Positions 9,136-17,965 of a stretch of 64,000 bases of DNA are shown here, one piece after another. Position 1 is the stretch's first letter, and every line of letters starts with the position of its first letter. Source of the DNA: Chthonobacter albigriseus. Its GTDB lineage: Bacteria; Pseudomonadota; Alphaproteobacteria; Rhizobiales; Pleomorphomonadaceae. The notes under the pieces are model-generated. The model did not search any database and was not told the DNA's origin. It saw only the letters and a program-made list of their open reading frames with translations. The translations under genes and the position numbers were made by a program. The stretch is taken from the NCBI RefSeq assembly GCF_013839445.1, contig NZ_JACDIT010000004.1, positions 286,429 through 350,428 of the forward strand. Reading direction: 5' to 3'.

Positions 9136-11280
9136 TCAGGCCGCGACACCGACCACATCAGTCCAAGGCGGGGCAATGGTCACCCTCGTCCCACCTTCGC
9201 TTGTGAGCAGTCCGTAGATACGGACCACCTCCGGATCGGCGGTGTCGCCAACCAGGATCGTGTGATCGGCCGATGCGATCAGCCGGAAACGGTCAAGGTC
9301 CGGATCGAGCGCGCCGAGGTCGAGGAGCACCAGGTCGTAGGTGTGCTCCAGGGCGCTCAGCAGCGTCTCCACGGTCGATCCGGACAGCATCTCGGGGTCG
9401 AGCGGCCGGCGCCCCACTCCGATCTCGTGGGCGCGTGTCGCCGGGTTGCGGCGGATGACGTCGGAGAACGGCGCGTCCCCGGCGATCAGGTCCGAGAGAC
9501 CGGTGCCGCCGATGCCCGCATGCCCGGGCACCGTGTCCACCACCACCACCTTCGCGCCGTCGCTGACGGCGAAATCGGAGAGCAGCGCGATCGACCGCTC
9601 CACAGCGAACGCCTCGCCCACGCCCATGATCGCCACGCGGCGCGCATCCTCGGACACCAGCATCGCATGGATCACATCCAGACCCGCAGTCGGCAGATCC
9701 ACCTCTGCCCGCTGCGCTGACCCGGCATGGGCGCGCCTAAGTTCGTCCGTCGCCCTCACCAGATCCGCTTCCACCGCATCGGCGACCGTCGGCCGGCGCA
9801 CGGGCATTTCGACCACCGCCGGTTCGGTGGCGACCACGTCGCTCTCCAGCGCCAGCGGCTTCTCCGGCACCACCGAGACCCGGCGCAAGGCGCGTCCGGA
9901 CAGGAACTCCGCCGTGATCACCCAGCCCAGGGAGAGCAGGAATCCAGCCACGGTCGCCACGATCGTCAGCGGCACCACCTTAGGGAAGGTCGGCTCGCTC
10001 GGCACCGAAGCCCGCGAGATCACCCGCGCATCCGCCGGCATCACTTCGGCGTTCTGCCGGGCGATCGCCTCGCGGTACCGCACCAGCATGCCCTCGAGCA
10101 GGTTGCGCTGCGAGGTCGCCTCCCGCTCCAGAGCCCGCAGTTCCACCTCGCTGTCGGAGTTCTGCGCCGAGGTGCTCTTCAGTTGCTCCAGGCTGGCGGT
10201 CAGCGACGCGATACGCGCATCGGCGACCGTGACGTCGTTCTCCAGACCCGCCAGCATCCGCCGCGCTTCGGCGACTTCCTGCGCCAGGATGTCGGAGATC
10301 TGCGCCTTGATCGCCCGGATGGTCGGATGCCCAGGCAGCAGCGCCACCGACAGTTCGGACAGCCGGGTCCGCAGCGCCACCTCGCGGTTGCGCAACGTTT
10401 TGAAGGTTTCGCTGTCGAGGACCTCCGTCGCCGACTGCAGGTCCGACGGCCGGTCGAGCAAAGCCCGCAAGGCATCCGCCCGCGACTGCGCGGCCGCCTT
10501 GTCGGACCGCGCCGCAGCCAGGCTGTTGTTGAGGTCGGTGATCTGCTGGCGAGCCAGCGTAGCGTTGTTCTCGCCGACGAACAGATCGTTGCCGGAGCGG
10601 TACGTCTCCACCGCCCGCTCGGCTTCGGTCACCTTGGCCCTGAGGCTCTCGATCTCATCGCCCAGCCAGCGGGTCTGGTCCTCGCTCATCCGCCGCTTGG
10701 CTTCCGCCTGCAACGCCATGTAGGCCGCAACCACTGAGTTGGCGACGCTGCTGGCAAGCTCCGGATCCTCGGACGTGAATTGCGCCACGACGACGCGCGA
10801 ACCCTCGACCCGGTAGACCTGCAGCCGCTCGGAGAAGGCATCGAGCACCCGCTCCTCCGGCGCAACCCGCATCGGATCGCTGCCGATGCCGGCCGCGACG
10901 AGAAGCGTGTGGAGCAGCGATCCGCGCGACCCGTCGAACTCGCTCTTGTCGGCCAGCGCCTCGGACTGTGCGACCCGCCGCGCCAGATCGCGCGAGGTCA
11001 GCAACTGCACCTGGCTCGCCACCGACTCCTGGTCGATCACGGCCTTGTCGCCGGCAGCCTTTTCCGTGCCTAGACTGATGCCCCGATCCTCGATCAGGAT
11101 CTTCGTCTCTGCCTGATACCGCGGGGGGATCATCGACAGCAGGCCGTAGGCTCCCGCACCGAGCAGGACGGTGGTCGCCAGGACGGCGAACTTGCGGCGC
11201 CAGATCGCCCCCAGGATCCCGGAGAGATCCAGGGCGACATCGTCTTCCACGTGTTGCCTTGCTTCGACGGAACCCGACAT
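9136..11280 (-). CDS. Polysaccharide co-polymerase, Wzz domain with degenerate tyrosine-kinase domain
   Basis: A 714-residue GumC/ExoP-type protein that controls chain length and export of exopolysaccharide. Order: cytoplasmic N-terminus, membrane helix near residue 35, Wzz motif RYQAETKILIEDRG, a long periplasmic coiled-coil region (about 190-430), a second membrane helix near 455, then a BY-kinase-like domain from about 545. That domain lacks a normal Walker A (IMGVGEAFAVER instead of GxGKST), its Walker A' is reduced to VVVVDTVPGH, there is no tyrosine-rich tail, and only LVLLDLGAL resembles Walker B. It is therefore probably catalytically dead. Start 11280 has GAGG at good spacing; the GTG three codons upstream does not. 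Confidence 0.88.
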   Translation of the reverse strand: MSGSVEARQHVEDDVALDLSGILGAIWRRKFAVLATTVLLGAGAYGLLSMIPPRYQAETKILIEDRGISLGTEKAAGDKAVIDQESVASQVQLLTSRDLARRVAQSEALADKSEFDGSRGSLLHTLLVAAGIGSDPMRVAPEERVLDAFSERLQVYRVEGSRVVVAQFTSEDPELASSVANSVVAAYMALQAEAKRRMSEDQTRWLGDEIESLRAKVTEAERAVETYRSGNDLFVGENNATLARQQITDLNNSLAAARSDKAAAQSRADALRALLDRPSDLQSATEVLDSETFKTLRNREVALRTRLSELSVALLPGHPTIRAIKAQISDILAQEVAEARRMLAGLENDVTVADARIASLTASLEQLKSTSAQNSDSEVELRALEREATSQRNLLEGMLVRYREAIARQNAEVMPADARVISRASVPSEPTFPKVVPLTIVATVAGFLLSLGWVITAEFLSGRALRRVSVVPEKPLALESDVVATEPAVVEMPVRRPTVADAVEADLVRATDELRRAHAGSAQRAEVDLPTAGLDVIHAMLVSEDARRVAIMGVGEAFAVERSIALLSDFAVSDGAKVVVVDTVPGHAGIGGTGLSDLIAGDAPFSDVIRRNPATRAHEIGVGRRPLDPEMLSGSTVETLLSALEHTYDLVLLDLGALDPDLDRFRLIASADHTILVGDTADPEVVRIYGLLTSEGGTRVTIAPPWTDVVGVAA

Positions 11281-11480
11281 GAATCGCACGCCTCGTACTC
11301 TTGTGGATTCGAGAGTCGCGCCAACGTGGTAACCAACGGGTTAAAGCGGACCGAATGCAGCCCCCCTTTTCATTAACTTCTCGATCAAGCGGCCTCGCTG
11401 CTTCGGAGGGCAGCAAATTTCCACTTCGTTAACCACGTTTTCCCTAGTGTCCCGGGGCAGACATTGGGACACCGCGATTC

Positions 11481-12038
11481 ATGCTCCGACGCACTTTCCT
11501 TGCAATGCTCGCCGCCGGCCTCGCCGGTTGCGACACGGCCGTTCCGATGCGGCCGGCGCTGCTGCGCAAGGAGCTGACCGGCCCCTACCAGCTCGACAGC
11601 GGCGACCGGCTGCGCATCACCGTCTTCGAGCAGGCCTCGCTCACCAACAGTTACGCCGTCGACCAGTCCGGCTACGTCACGCTGCCGCTGGTCGGGCCGA
11701 TCCCCGCCCGCGGCTCCACCACCCAGCAGCTGGCCGGCCGCATCGCCGCTGCGCTGCGCAAGGGCTTCCTGCGTGATCCCGACGTCTCCGTCGAGGTCGA
11801 GACCTACCGGCCGTTCTTCATCATGGGCGAGGTCCGTACCCCCGGTCAGTACACCTACGTCGACGGACTGACCGTCCAGACCGCCATCGCCATCGCCGGC
11901 GGCTACACGCCGCGCGCCTACGAGCGGCACGTCGAGATCAGCCGCAAGATCAACGACCAGCTGATCACCGGCACCGTCCCGCCCTCCGAGGCCGTTCGCC
12001 CCGGCGACGTGATCCGCGTCCGCCAGCGCCTCTTCTGA
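11481..12038 (+). CDS. Polysaccharide export lipoprotein (Wza/ExoF-like, short)
   Basis: A 185-residue outer-membrane export protein. Residues 1-17 are a lipoprotein signal with lipobox LAGC (Cys17). YQLDSGDRLRITVFEQ at 34 starts the poly-export (PES) domain, and YRPFFIMGEVRTPGQYTYVDG near residue 112 starts a single SLBB domain. It is much shorter than Escherichia coli Wza, so it lacks the extra SLBB repeat and C-terminal membrane helix and belongs to the short ExoF/GumB type. It is divergent from the Wzz-like partner gene across a 200-bp region that likely holds both promoters. Confidence 0.88.
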   Translation: MLRRTFLAMLAAGLAGCDTAVPMRPALLRKELTGPYQLDSGDRLRITVFEQASLTNSYAVDQSGYVTLPLVGPIPARGSTTQQLAGRIAAALRKGFLRDPDVSVEVETYRPFFIMGEVRTPGQYTYVDGLTVQTAIAIAGGYTPRAYERHVEISRKINDQLITGTVPPSEAVRPGDVIRVRQRLF

Positions 12039-12200
12039 CCTCTCCAGAATGCATAAAATTGTGCTGAACTCGGCAAGGCGCGAGTAACACTCACGCCAGT
12101 TTACCTATTTTTCTTAACGGGTTAGCTCACTTCCTGACGTCATGGTCGCAGCGCGAACAACGGGATCGATCGCAAGATCCCTCGCGGGTTGCGTCCACAC

Positions 12201-13412
12201 ATGACAACAAGCAAGACACTCCGGATCGTACACTGCGTCCGCGCCCCAAGCGGCGGCACCTTCCGGCACATCCAGGACCTCGCCCTCGCCCAGCAGGCGG
12301 GCGGCCACGACGTCGGCCTGATCTGCGACGCGACGCCCTACGGGGCCCTCGAGGAGGCCGCGATCAACGATCTGGGCGGCCGCCTGTCACTCGGGCTCCG
12401 CCGCGTGCCGATGGAGCGCAAGATCTCCTTCTCCGACCTCGGCGCCACGCTCGACGTGCTGGCGCACCTGCGGTCGGTTGCCGTCGACGTCCTGCACGGG
12501 CACGGCGCCAAGGGCGGCGCCTATGCTCGTACGATTGGAACGCTGCTGCGCCTGTCCGGCAGGTCGACCATCCGCATCTACTGCCCGCACGGCGGCAGCC
12601 TGCACTACGATCCGGCAAGCCGGGAAGGCAGGGTCTACTTCCGGCTGGAGCGCTTCCTGCAGCGCATGACCGACGGTTTCGTCTTCGTGTCCGGCTACGA
12701 GGAGGATACCTTCCGCGCCAAGGTCGGCGATCCAACCCGGCCTTATCGTCGCGTCTACAACGGGCTGCGGCCGGCCGAGTTCGAGCCTATCGAGCCCACG
12801 CCCGACATGGCCGATGTTTTCTACATGGGCATGATGCGCGACCTGAAGGGTCCCGGCGTGCTGATCGAGGCACTCGACATCCTCGCAAGCCGCCACGGAC
12901 TGGCGCCCTCGGTCCGGATGGTCGGCGAGGGCCCCGACCGCCCGGCCTATGAGGCCCGCGTGAAGGACCTCGGCCTAGACGCGCGCGTCTCGTTCCATGA
13001 CGCGATGCCGACCCGCCGCGCCCTTTCCCAAGGCCGCATCCTCATCGTGCCCAGCTACGCCGAATCCATGCCCTACGTGGTGCTCGAGGCGATCGCCGCA
13101 CGCGTTCCGATGATTGCGACCCGCGTCGGTGGTATCCCCGAGATCTTCCGCGAGCGGTCCGGCCGGCTCGTCACCCCGGGTGATCCCGACGGTCTGGCCG
13201 ACGCCATCGCCTGGACGATCCGCAACGAGGCGGAGGCACGCGCCGATGCACTCGTCTTCGGCCGCGAGCTTGCGGGCACCTTCTCGGTCGAGCGCATGGC
13301 CACCGAGATCGAAGCGTTCTACGGCGACATCGCCGATCCCCCGAAGAAGACCGCGCCGGAGAAGTCCGTGCTCGACCCCAGCGGTCGACTGGCGCCCACC
13401 CGACGCATCTGA
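12201..13412 (+). CDS. Glycosyltransferase family 4 protein
   Basis: A 403-residue cytosolic or membrane-associated GT-B glycosyltransferase acting in exopolysaccharide repeat-unit assembly. N-terminal IVHCVRAPSGGTFRHIQDLA gives the glycine-rich acceptor loop and DVLHGHGAKGGAYA the second conserved stretch. The C-terminal donor-binding domain has MVGEGPDRPAYEA and PSYAESMPYVVLEAIAARVP, the EX7E-type motif of GT4 enzymes, then GGIPEI. Sugar donor and linkage cannot be read. ATG 12201 is used; AT-rich DNA upstream (12045-12125) is a likely promoter. It leads a same-strand run of three genes. Confidence 0.9.
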   Translation: MTTSKTLRIVHCVRAPSGGTFRHIQDLALAQQAGGHDVGLICDATPYGALEEAAINDLGGRLSLGLRRVPMERKISFSDLGATLDVLAHLRSVAVDVLHGHGAKGGAYARTIGTLLRLSGRSTIRIYCPHGGSLHYDPASREGRVYFRLERFLQRMTDGFVFVSGYEEDTFRAKVGDPTRPYRRVYNGLRPAEFEPIEPTPDMADVFYMGMMRDLKGPGVLIEALDILASRHGLAPSVRMVGEGPDRPAYEARVKDLGLDARVSFHDAMPTRRALSQGRILIVPSYAESMPYVVLEAIAARVPMIATRVGGIPEIFRERSGRLVTPGDPDGLADAIAWTIRNEAEARADALVFGRELAGTFSVERMATEIEAFYGDIADPPKKTAPEKSVLDPSGRLAPTRRI

Positions 13413-13442
13413 CCCGCCGCGCGTCCGACCGAGAGCACTGAC

Positions 13443-14960
13443 ATGACAACTGTCCAGACCACGCCGCCCGCGGCCACGGCTCCCCACCACGCGGCCACCG
13501 TCGCCCGCCTCGAAACCCGCAGCGACAAGGCCGGGCGGATCGCGGCATCCAACACCGCGGCCGCAGTGCAGCCGTCGCTGGTCTCAGGCGTCATCTTCGG
13601 CGTCGAACTGGCGCTTCTCGTGCTGACCGGATGGGCGCTGACCCGGTTCTGGATCGGCGGCGCCGATACGGGCGCCTACTTCCTGCCGATGATCCTCGGC
13701 ACCATGCTGATGGCGATCGGCCTCCAGTCTGTCGGCGCCTACCGGCTCGACACGCTGCGGCGCCACACCGTTCGCATCGGACGGGTGATGGCGGTCTGGT
13801 CCGTCGTCTGCGGCGGCATCGCCCTCGTCATGTTCGTGCTCGGCATCGCGGAGGGCATGGACCGCACCTGGTTCCCCGCCTGGTACGCCGCCGGCGCGGT
13901 TGCGCTCGTCGGTGCCAGCATCGGCAGCTCGCAGTGGGTGAAGCGCCTGACGCTGGCTGGCCGGCTGCAGCGCCGCGCCGTGATCGTCGGCGGCGGCCCG
14001 GCCGCCGAAACGCTGATCCGCGCCATCGAGAAGACCGGCGGCAACGAAGTCCGCATCCTCGGCATCTTCGACGACCGCGACGAGGAGCGCAGCCCGGAGA
14101 ACCAGGCCGGCTATCCCAAGCTCGGCAGGGTCGACGAACTCCTGGAGTTCGCCCGCGTGGCCTCCGTCGATCTCCTGATCGTCTCGATCCCGATGAGCGC
14201 CGAGACCCGTCTCCTGCAGATGCTGAAGAAGCTCTGGGTGCTGCCGGTAGACATTCGCCTCGCCGCCAATGCCAGCAAGCTGCGCCTGCGGCCGAGGTCC
14301 TACTCCTACATCGGCTCGGTGCCGTTCCTCGACCTGTTTGACAGGCCGATCGCCGGCTGGGACTCGGTCGTCAAGCGCATCTTCGACGTCATCTTCGCCA
14401 GCCTGGCCATCGTGGCGCTGTCGCCGGTGATGATCGGCGCGGCGATTGCCATCCGCATGGACAGCAAGGGCCCGATCCTGTTCCGCCAGAAGCGCTACGG
14501 CTTCAACAACGAAGTGGTCTCGGTCCTGAAATTCCGGTCGATGTACCACGAGATGTCCGATCCGGACGCCAAGCGGGTCGTCACCAAGGGTGATCCGCGC
14601 GTGACGCCCGTGGGCCGGATCATCCGCAAGACCTCGATCGACGAACTGCCGCAGCTCTTCAACGTCCTGTTGGGCAACCTGTCGCTGGTCGGCCCCCGCC
14701 CGCATGCCGTCAATGCCCATACCCACGACCGGCTGTGGGAGGAGGTGGTCGACGGCTATTTCGCCCGGCACAAGGTGAAGCCCGGTGTCACCGGCTGGGC
14801 TCAGATCAACGGCCTGCGTGGCGAGGTGGACAGCCCCGAGAAGATCCAGGCCCGTGTCCAGCACGACCTGCACTACATCGAGAACTGGTCCGTCCTGTTC
14901 GATCTCTACATCCTGTTCCTGACGCCGTTCCGCATCCTGAACCAGGAAAACGCATACTGA
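13443..14960 (+). CDS. Undecaprenyl-phosphate sugar phosphotransferase (WcaJ/ExoY type)
   Basis: A 505-residue polyisoprenyl-phosphate hexose-1-phosphate transferase that starts repeat-unit synthesis by moving glucose- or galactose-1-phosphate onto undecaprenyl phosphate. Four membrane helices (about residues 40-160) precede a CoA_binding_3 Rossmann domain ([18 protein letters not shown], near 180). A fifth hydrophobic segment near 315 leads into the catalytic bacterial-sugar-transferase domain with [36 protein letters not shown] and [17 protein letters not shown]. It sits 30 bp after the GT4 gene and 10 bp before the polymerase-like gene, forming an operon. Confidence 0.93.
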   Translation: MTTVQTTPPAATAPHHAATVARLETRSDKAGRIAASNTAAAVQPSLVSGVIFGVELALLVLTGWALTRFWIGGADTGAYFLPMILGTMLMAIGLQSVGAYRLDTLRRHTVRIGRVMAVWSVVCGGIALVMFVLGIAEGMDRTWFPAWYAAGAVALVGASIGSSQWVKRLTLAGRLQRRAVIVGGGPAAETLIRAIEKTGGNEVRILGIFDDRDEERSPENQAGYPKLGRVDELLEFARVASVDLLIVSIPMSAETRLLQMLKKLWVLPVDIRLAANASKLRLRPRSYSYIGSVPFLDLFDRPIAGWDSVVKRIFDVIFASLAIVALSPVMIGAAIAIRMDSKGPILFRQKRYGFNNEVVSVLKFRSMYHEMSDPDAKRVVTKGDPRVTPVGRIIRKTSIDELPQLFNVLLGNLSLVGPRPHAVNAHTHDRLWEEVVDGYFARHKVKPGVTGWAQINGLRGEVDSPEKIQARVQHDLHYIENWSVLFDLYILFLTPFRILNQENAY

Positions 14961-14970
14961 ACGGACGGAC

Positions 14971-16233
14971 ATGACCGCGTTCACCGCAACCACCACGCTT
15001 CAGCCGCGCCGGCTGACCCTCCCGGTCTGCCGGCTGAAGGATGGCTCGCTGTGGTTGGCGGTCTTCATCGGCGGGTTCGTGATGTTCGAACCGGCACCCT
15101 ACGAAGTGTTCCTGGCGCTCGCCATACCGCTCTTCCTCGTCGGCGGTCTGCAGATCAGGGGCGCCTTCGGACCGCTGGCGGTCTGCATGCTGGTCTATGC
15201 GGCCGGCGGCGCACTGTCCCTGACCCAGATCCCGTCGAGCCGCCTTGCCGACGGCGCGATCTACATGGCGGTCAGCCTTTTCCTCGGGCTCTCGTCGATC
15301 TGGTACGCCGCCCTCCTGGCGGAAGATTGGCGCCGCATCCGCGTCATCGAAAGCGCCTACATAGCCATCGCCGTTCTGGTCTCCGGCGTGGCCGTGCTCG
15401 CTTACTTCCGGCTCGTGCCGGGGGCGGACCTCTTTCTGCGCTACGGCCGCGCCCAGGGCACGTTCCAGGATCCGAACGTCTTCGGCCCCTTCCTGATCCT
15501 GCCGGCGCTCCTGATCGCGCGGCGGGTGATGACCGGCCATTTTCGCGACAACAAGCTCGGCCTGATCTTCTTCCTGGTGCTCGCGCTCGGAATCCTTCTC
15601 AGCTTCTCACGAGCCGCCTGGGGCATGCTGGCGTTCGGGCTTCCGCTCGTCGCCGCTCTCGTCTCCGCCACGGCCAGGACCAATCGAGCTCGTCTGCGCC
15701 TGCTGGCGATCGCCGTGCTCGGCATCTTCGGTCTCGTCGTTCTGGTCGCGCTTGCCCTGGCGCTGCCGGGCGTCGGCGATCTCCTGGCCGAGCGCGCCAA
15801 GCTCGTCCAGGACTACGACGGCGCGACCGGTGAAAAGCTGGGCCGCTTCGCCCGCCACGCGGTCGGCTTCCTGATGGCCACCGAGCGCCCGCTCGGGATC
15901 GGCCCCTTCGTCTTCCCGAAACTCTTCATCGAGGAAACCCACAACACCTATCTGAAGAGTGTCCTGGAGTACGGCTGGCTGGGTCTTTCCGCTTACCTCG
16001 TCCTCACGGCGATGACGCTTTTCAAGGGCTGGTCGCTCGCCATCCGCCCGCGCCCCTGGCAGGGTTTCGCCCAATGCGTCATGGTCTGCTTCACGCTGCA
16101 CGTGCTGCTGAACTGGATCATCGACACCGACCACTGGCGCCACATGTATTTGATGTTCGGTCTCGCCTGGGGACTCATCGCCGCCGAGCGGCTCCACGGG
16201 TCGGCCGCTCGCACACGCCTCGCGGCGAGTTGA
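14971..16233 (+). CDS. O-antigen ligase / polysaccharide polymerase family protein
   Basis: A 420-residue inner-membrane protein with about ten to twelve hydrophobic segments and the Wzy_C/WaaL pattern: a periplasmic loop near residues 275-335 holding KLGRFARHAVGFLMATERPLGIG and ETHNTYLKSVLEYGWLGLSAYL, whose H-N-x-Y/L element is the usual ligase/polymerase signature. In this locus it most likely polymerises the exopolysaccharide repeat unit, although Wzy and ligase functions cannot be told apart by sequence. It is the last gene of the GT4-transferase-polymerase run. Confidence 0.88.
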   Translation: MTAFTATTTLQPRRLTLPVCRLKDGSLWLAVFIGGFVMFEPAPYEVFLALAIPLFLVGGLQIRGAFGPLAVCMLVYAAGGALSLTQIPSSRLADGAIYMAVSLFLGLSSIWYAALLAEDWRRIRVIESAYIAIAVLVSGVAVLAYFRLVPGADLFLRYGRAQGTFQDPNVFGPFLILPALLIARRVMTGHFRDNKLGLIFFLVLALGILLSFSRAAWGMLAFGLPLVAALVSATARTNRARLRLLAIAVLGIFGLVVLVALALALPGVGDLLAERAKLVQDYDGATGEKLGRFARHAVGFLMATERPLGIGPFVFPKLFIEETHNTYLKSVLEYGWLGLSAYLVLTAMTLFKGWSLAIRPRPWQGFAQCVMVCFTLHVLLNWIIDTDHWRHMYLMFGLAWGLIAAERLHGSAARTRLAAS

Positions 16234-16301
16234 TCGAGGCGGCTGTCACGTTTTTCCGCCTTTCGACGTATTCCGTTCGAGAGCCCTGACGGAGAGACGC
16301 C

Positions 16302-17186
16302 TTGATACCGCTGCCCTGGAACGATCGCGCTGGCCGCTTGTCGCCGCTCAAACTCATCGTCTTCGCCGGCATCCTGGCTCCCGGCCTTTGGGTCGCGTGG
16401 AAACTGGGCACCGGCACCATCGGCGCCAAGCCGCTCACCATCGCCAACCACGAGACTGGCGACTGGGCGATCCGCTTCCTGCTGCTGTCCCTGCTCGTCA
16501 GTCCGCTCCGCCGCATCGCCGACTGGCCGCGCCTGATCAACGTCCGCCGCATGTTGGGCCTCGCCGCCCTCGGCTACGCGCTGATCCACCTCACGCTCTA
16601 TGTGGCGGACCAGAACTGGAAGCTCGGCACCGTCGCCCTGGAGATCATCCTCCGCGTCTACCTTCTCATAGGCTTCGTCGCCCTGGTCGGCCTTGCCGTC
16701 CTCGGGGTCACGTCCACGGACGCGGCGATCAAGCGGCTCGGTCGGACCTGGAACACGTTGCACCGTATCGTCTACGGGATCGCCCTCCTCGGCATCATCC
16801 ACTTCTTCCTGCAGTCCAAGATCGACGTATCGCAGGCGACCCTGATGGCGGGCTTCTTCCTCGTCCTGATGGCCTACCGGCTGGCGCAGGCGCGCGGCTG
16901 GCCGATCGCCTCTCCGCTGGTGCTCGTTGCCATTGCCGTAGGCGGTGGCCTTGCCACGGCGGCCGTGGAGTATGCCTGGTACGCCCTGGCGACCGGCGTC
17001 CCCGCCGATCGGGTGCTTGCCGCGAACCTGCAGTTCGCCTTCCGCATCAGCCCCGCCTGGTGGGTGTTCGCCGCCGGGGTCGCGATGGCTCTGATCCCCG
17101 TCCTGCACCGTCTGACGCGCCGGCCGGGTGCTGCGCCCAGCCGCGGACGCCAGGCACAATCCCGGCCTGCCCGCCAGTCCACCTGA
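16302..17186 (+). CDS. msrQ: MsrQ, heme-binding subunit of periplasmic methionine sulfoxide reductase
   Basis: A 294-residue membrane cytochrome b (YedZ/MsrQ, ferric-reductase-like fold) that passes electrons from the respiratory chain to the periplasmic molybdoenzyme MsrP, which repairs oxidised methionines. Six or more hydrophobic helices are visible with heme-ligand regions LGYALIHLTLYV and WNTLHRIVYGIALLGIIHFFL. N-terminal ANHETGDWAIRFLLLSLLVSPLRR is characteristic. The start is TTG 16302 with GGAGAG upstream; no ATG is nearby. MsrP is normally adjacent but is absent here. A C-terminal basic, Pro-rich tail extends past the last helix. Confidence 0.9.
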   Translation: MIPLPWNDRAGRLSPLKLIVFAGILAPGLWVAWKLGTGTIGAKPLTIANHETGDWAIRFLLLSLLVSPLRRIADWPRLINVRRMLGLAALGYALIHLTLYVADQNWKLGTVALEIILRVYLLIGFVALVGLAVLGVTSTDAAIKRLGRTWNTLHRIVYGIALLGIIHFFLQSKIDVSQATLMAGFFLVLMAYRLAQARGWPIASPLVLVAIAVGGGLATAAVEYAWYALATGVPADRVLAANLQFAFRISPAWWVFAAGVAMALIPVLHRLTRRPGAAPSRGRQAQSRPARQST

Positions 17187-17220
17187 ACTCCGCCTGCTCG
17201 TCGGATCCGTCACGGACTGA

Positions 17221-17265
17221 AAAAAAGCGCCCTCAGGGGAACGCGACTCGCCCCTCGGCGTTTTT
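17221..17265 (+). terminator. Terminator after msrQ
   Basis: An imperfect inverted repeat beginning with six A and ending with five T: AAAAAGCGCC and AGGGG pair with CCCCT and GGCGTTTTT around an 11-nt loop. It lies 35 nt past the msrQ stop. Confidence 0.65.
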
Positions 17266-17315
17266 CAGGCAGACCAGAGAATGACGGTAGCGAGCGGTGC
17301 CCCGAGCGCGCCGCA

Positions 17316-17366
17316 GAGGCCACCCCCCGGACCCCGTTTCCGAGATCCAACCGGCGGGGTGGCCTC
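17316..17366 (+). repeat. Long GC hairpin in the msrQ-tRNA gap
   Basis: GAGGCCACCCCCCGG (17316-17330) and CCGGCGGGGTGGCCTC (17351-17366) form a 15-bp stem with one bulge and a 20-nt loop. No T-run follows. It is the first of two hairpins upstream of a small ORF. No gene is visible in 17187-17489 apart from these hairpins and the msrQ terminator. Confidence 0.55.
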
Positions 17367-17389
17367 CTGACCTCCACCCCTCCCCCCGA

Positions 17390-17417
17390 GAAGCCGCCTC
17401 CCCCCGAGGCGGCCTTC
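17390..17417 (+). terminator. Second hairpin, terminator-like
   Basis: GCCGCCTC (17393-17400) pairs perfectly with GAGGCGGC (17406-17413) around a CCCCC loop. The stem extends through GAA/TTC with one bulge and is followed by TTCTTG. It ends about 70 nt before the small ORF start and could be a weak terminator or part of that transcript's leader. Confidence 0.5.
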
Positions 17418-17489
17418 TTGTATCCGCCATCTGCCGCCGTCAGGATGGAACCCGACCCGGCTGCCAGCGCGAGGATGGGAACAAACGGC

Positions 17490-17681
17490 ATGTACACGAT
17501 GTCGCACGACGCCAAGACCGAGCTGAAGGAAATCCACCGCCAGCTCGTCTTCGCAATGCACTCGGCCCTTCGCCAGCGCGACATGCTGGAGACCGAGCGG
17601 AACCTCAGGATGCTGGAGAACCGGCTGGCGAAGCTGCTGAAGGCCGTCGAGGTCCGAACCGACGCCGTTCCACCCGCCTGA
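17490..17681 (+). CDS. Small coiled-coil hypothetical protein
   Basis: A 63-residue protein I do not recognise. After MYTMSHDAKTELKEIHRQLV it is almost entirely helical and charged, with heptad-like spacing of Leu/Met and Arg/Glu (RDMLETERNLRMLENRLAKLLK), suggesting a short coiled coil; it has no signal peptide or membrane segment. ATG 17490 is favoured by GGATGGGA about 10 nt upstream; ATG 17475 and 17499 are alternatives. Codon third positions look G/C-rich as in real genes here. It is convergent with tRNA-Pro and stands alone. Confidence 0.5.
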   Translation: MYTMSHDAKTELKEIHRQLVFAMHSALRQRDMLETERNLRMLENRLAKLLKAVEVRTDAVPPA

Positions 17682-17703
17682 CCCCCGGTCGTGTCCCCAG
17701 AAT

Positions 17704-17737
17704 GAAAAAGGCGGATCCACACTCCTGCGGACCCGCC
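17704..17737 (-). terminator. Terminator of tRNA-Pro
   Basis: On the minus strand, GGCGGGTCC (17737-17729) pairs with GGATCCGCC (17718-17710) with one mismatch and is followed by TTTTT. It begins 27 nt past the tRNA CCA end and fits a rho-independent terminator for that gene. Confidence 0.75.
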
Positions 17738-17763
17738 TATCTCATTGACGCTTCAGCGTAATT

Positions 17764-17841
17764 TGGTCGGGCAGAGAGGATTTGAACCTCCGACCCCTAG
17801 TCCCCCAGACTAGTGCGCTAACCAGGCTGCGCTACTGCCCG
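17764..17841 (-). tRNA. tRNA-Pro (anticodon GGG)
   Basis: A 78-nt cloverleaf. The acceptor stem CGGGCAG/CTGCCCG pairs over 7 bp; the anticodon arm is CTAGT-CTGGGGG-ACTAG with anticodon GGG reading CCC/CCU proline codons; the T arm is GGAGG-TTCAAAT-CCTCT. Discriminator A and the 3' CCA are encoded (17767-17764). It lies downstream of the MerR gene on the same strand. Confidence 0.95.
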
Positions 17842-17965
17842 TCATCGTCCGAAGCGTCGGCCCGGGATGGGACCCCGGTGGCGGGGGATTTAGCCGGTTC
17901 GGCCGGTCAGGACAAGAGGGAATGTCGTGACCCTCCGGCCGGAACTGTTCTGCAGCGCCCCGGCC

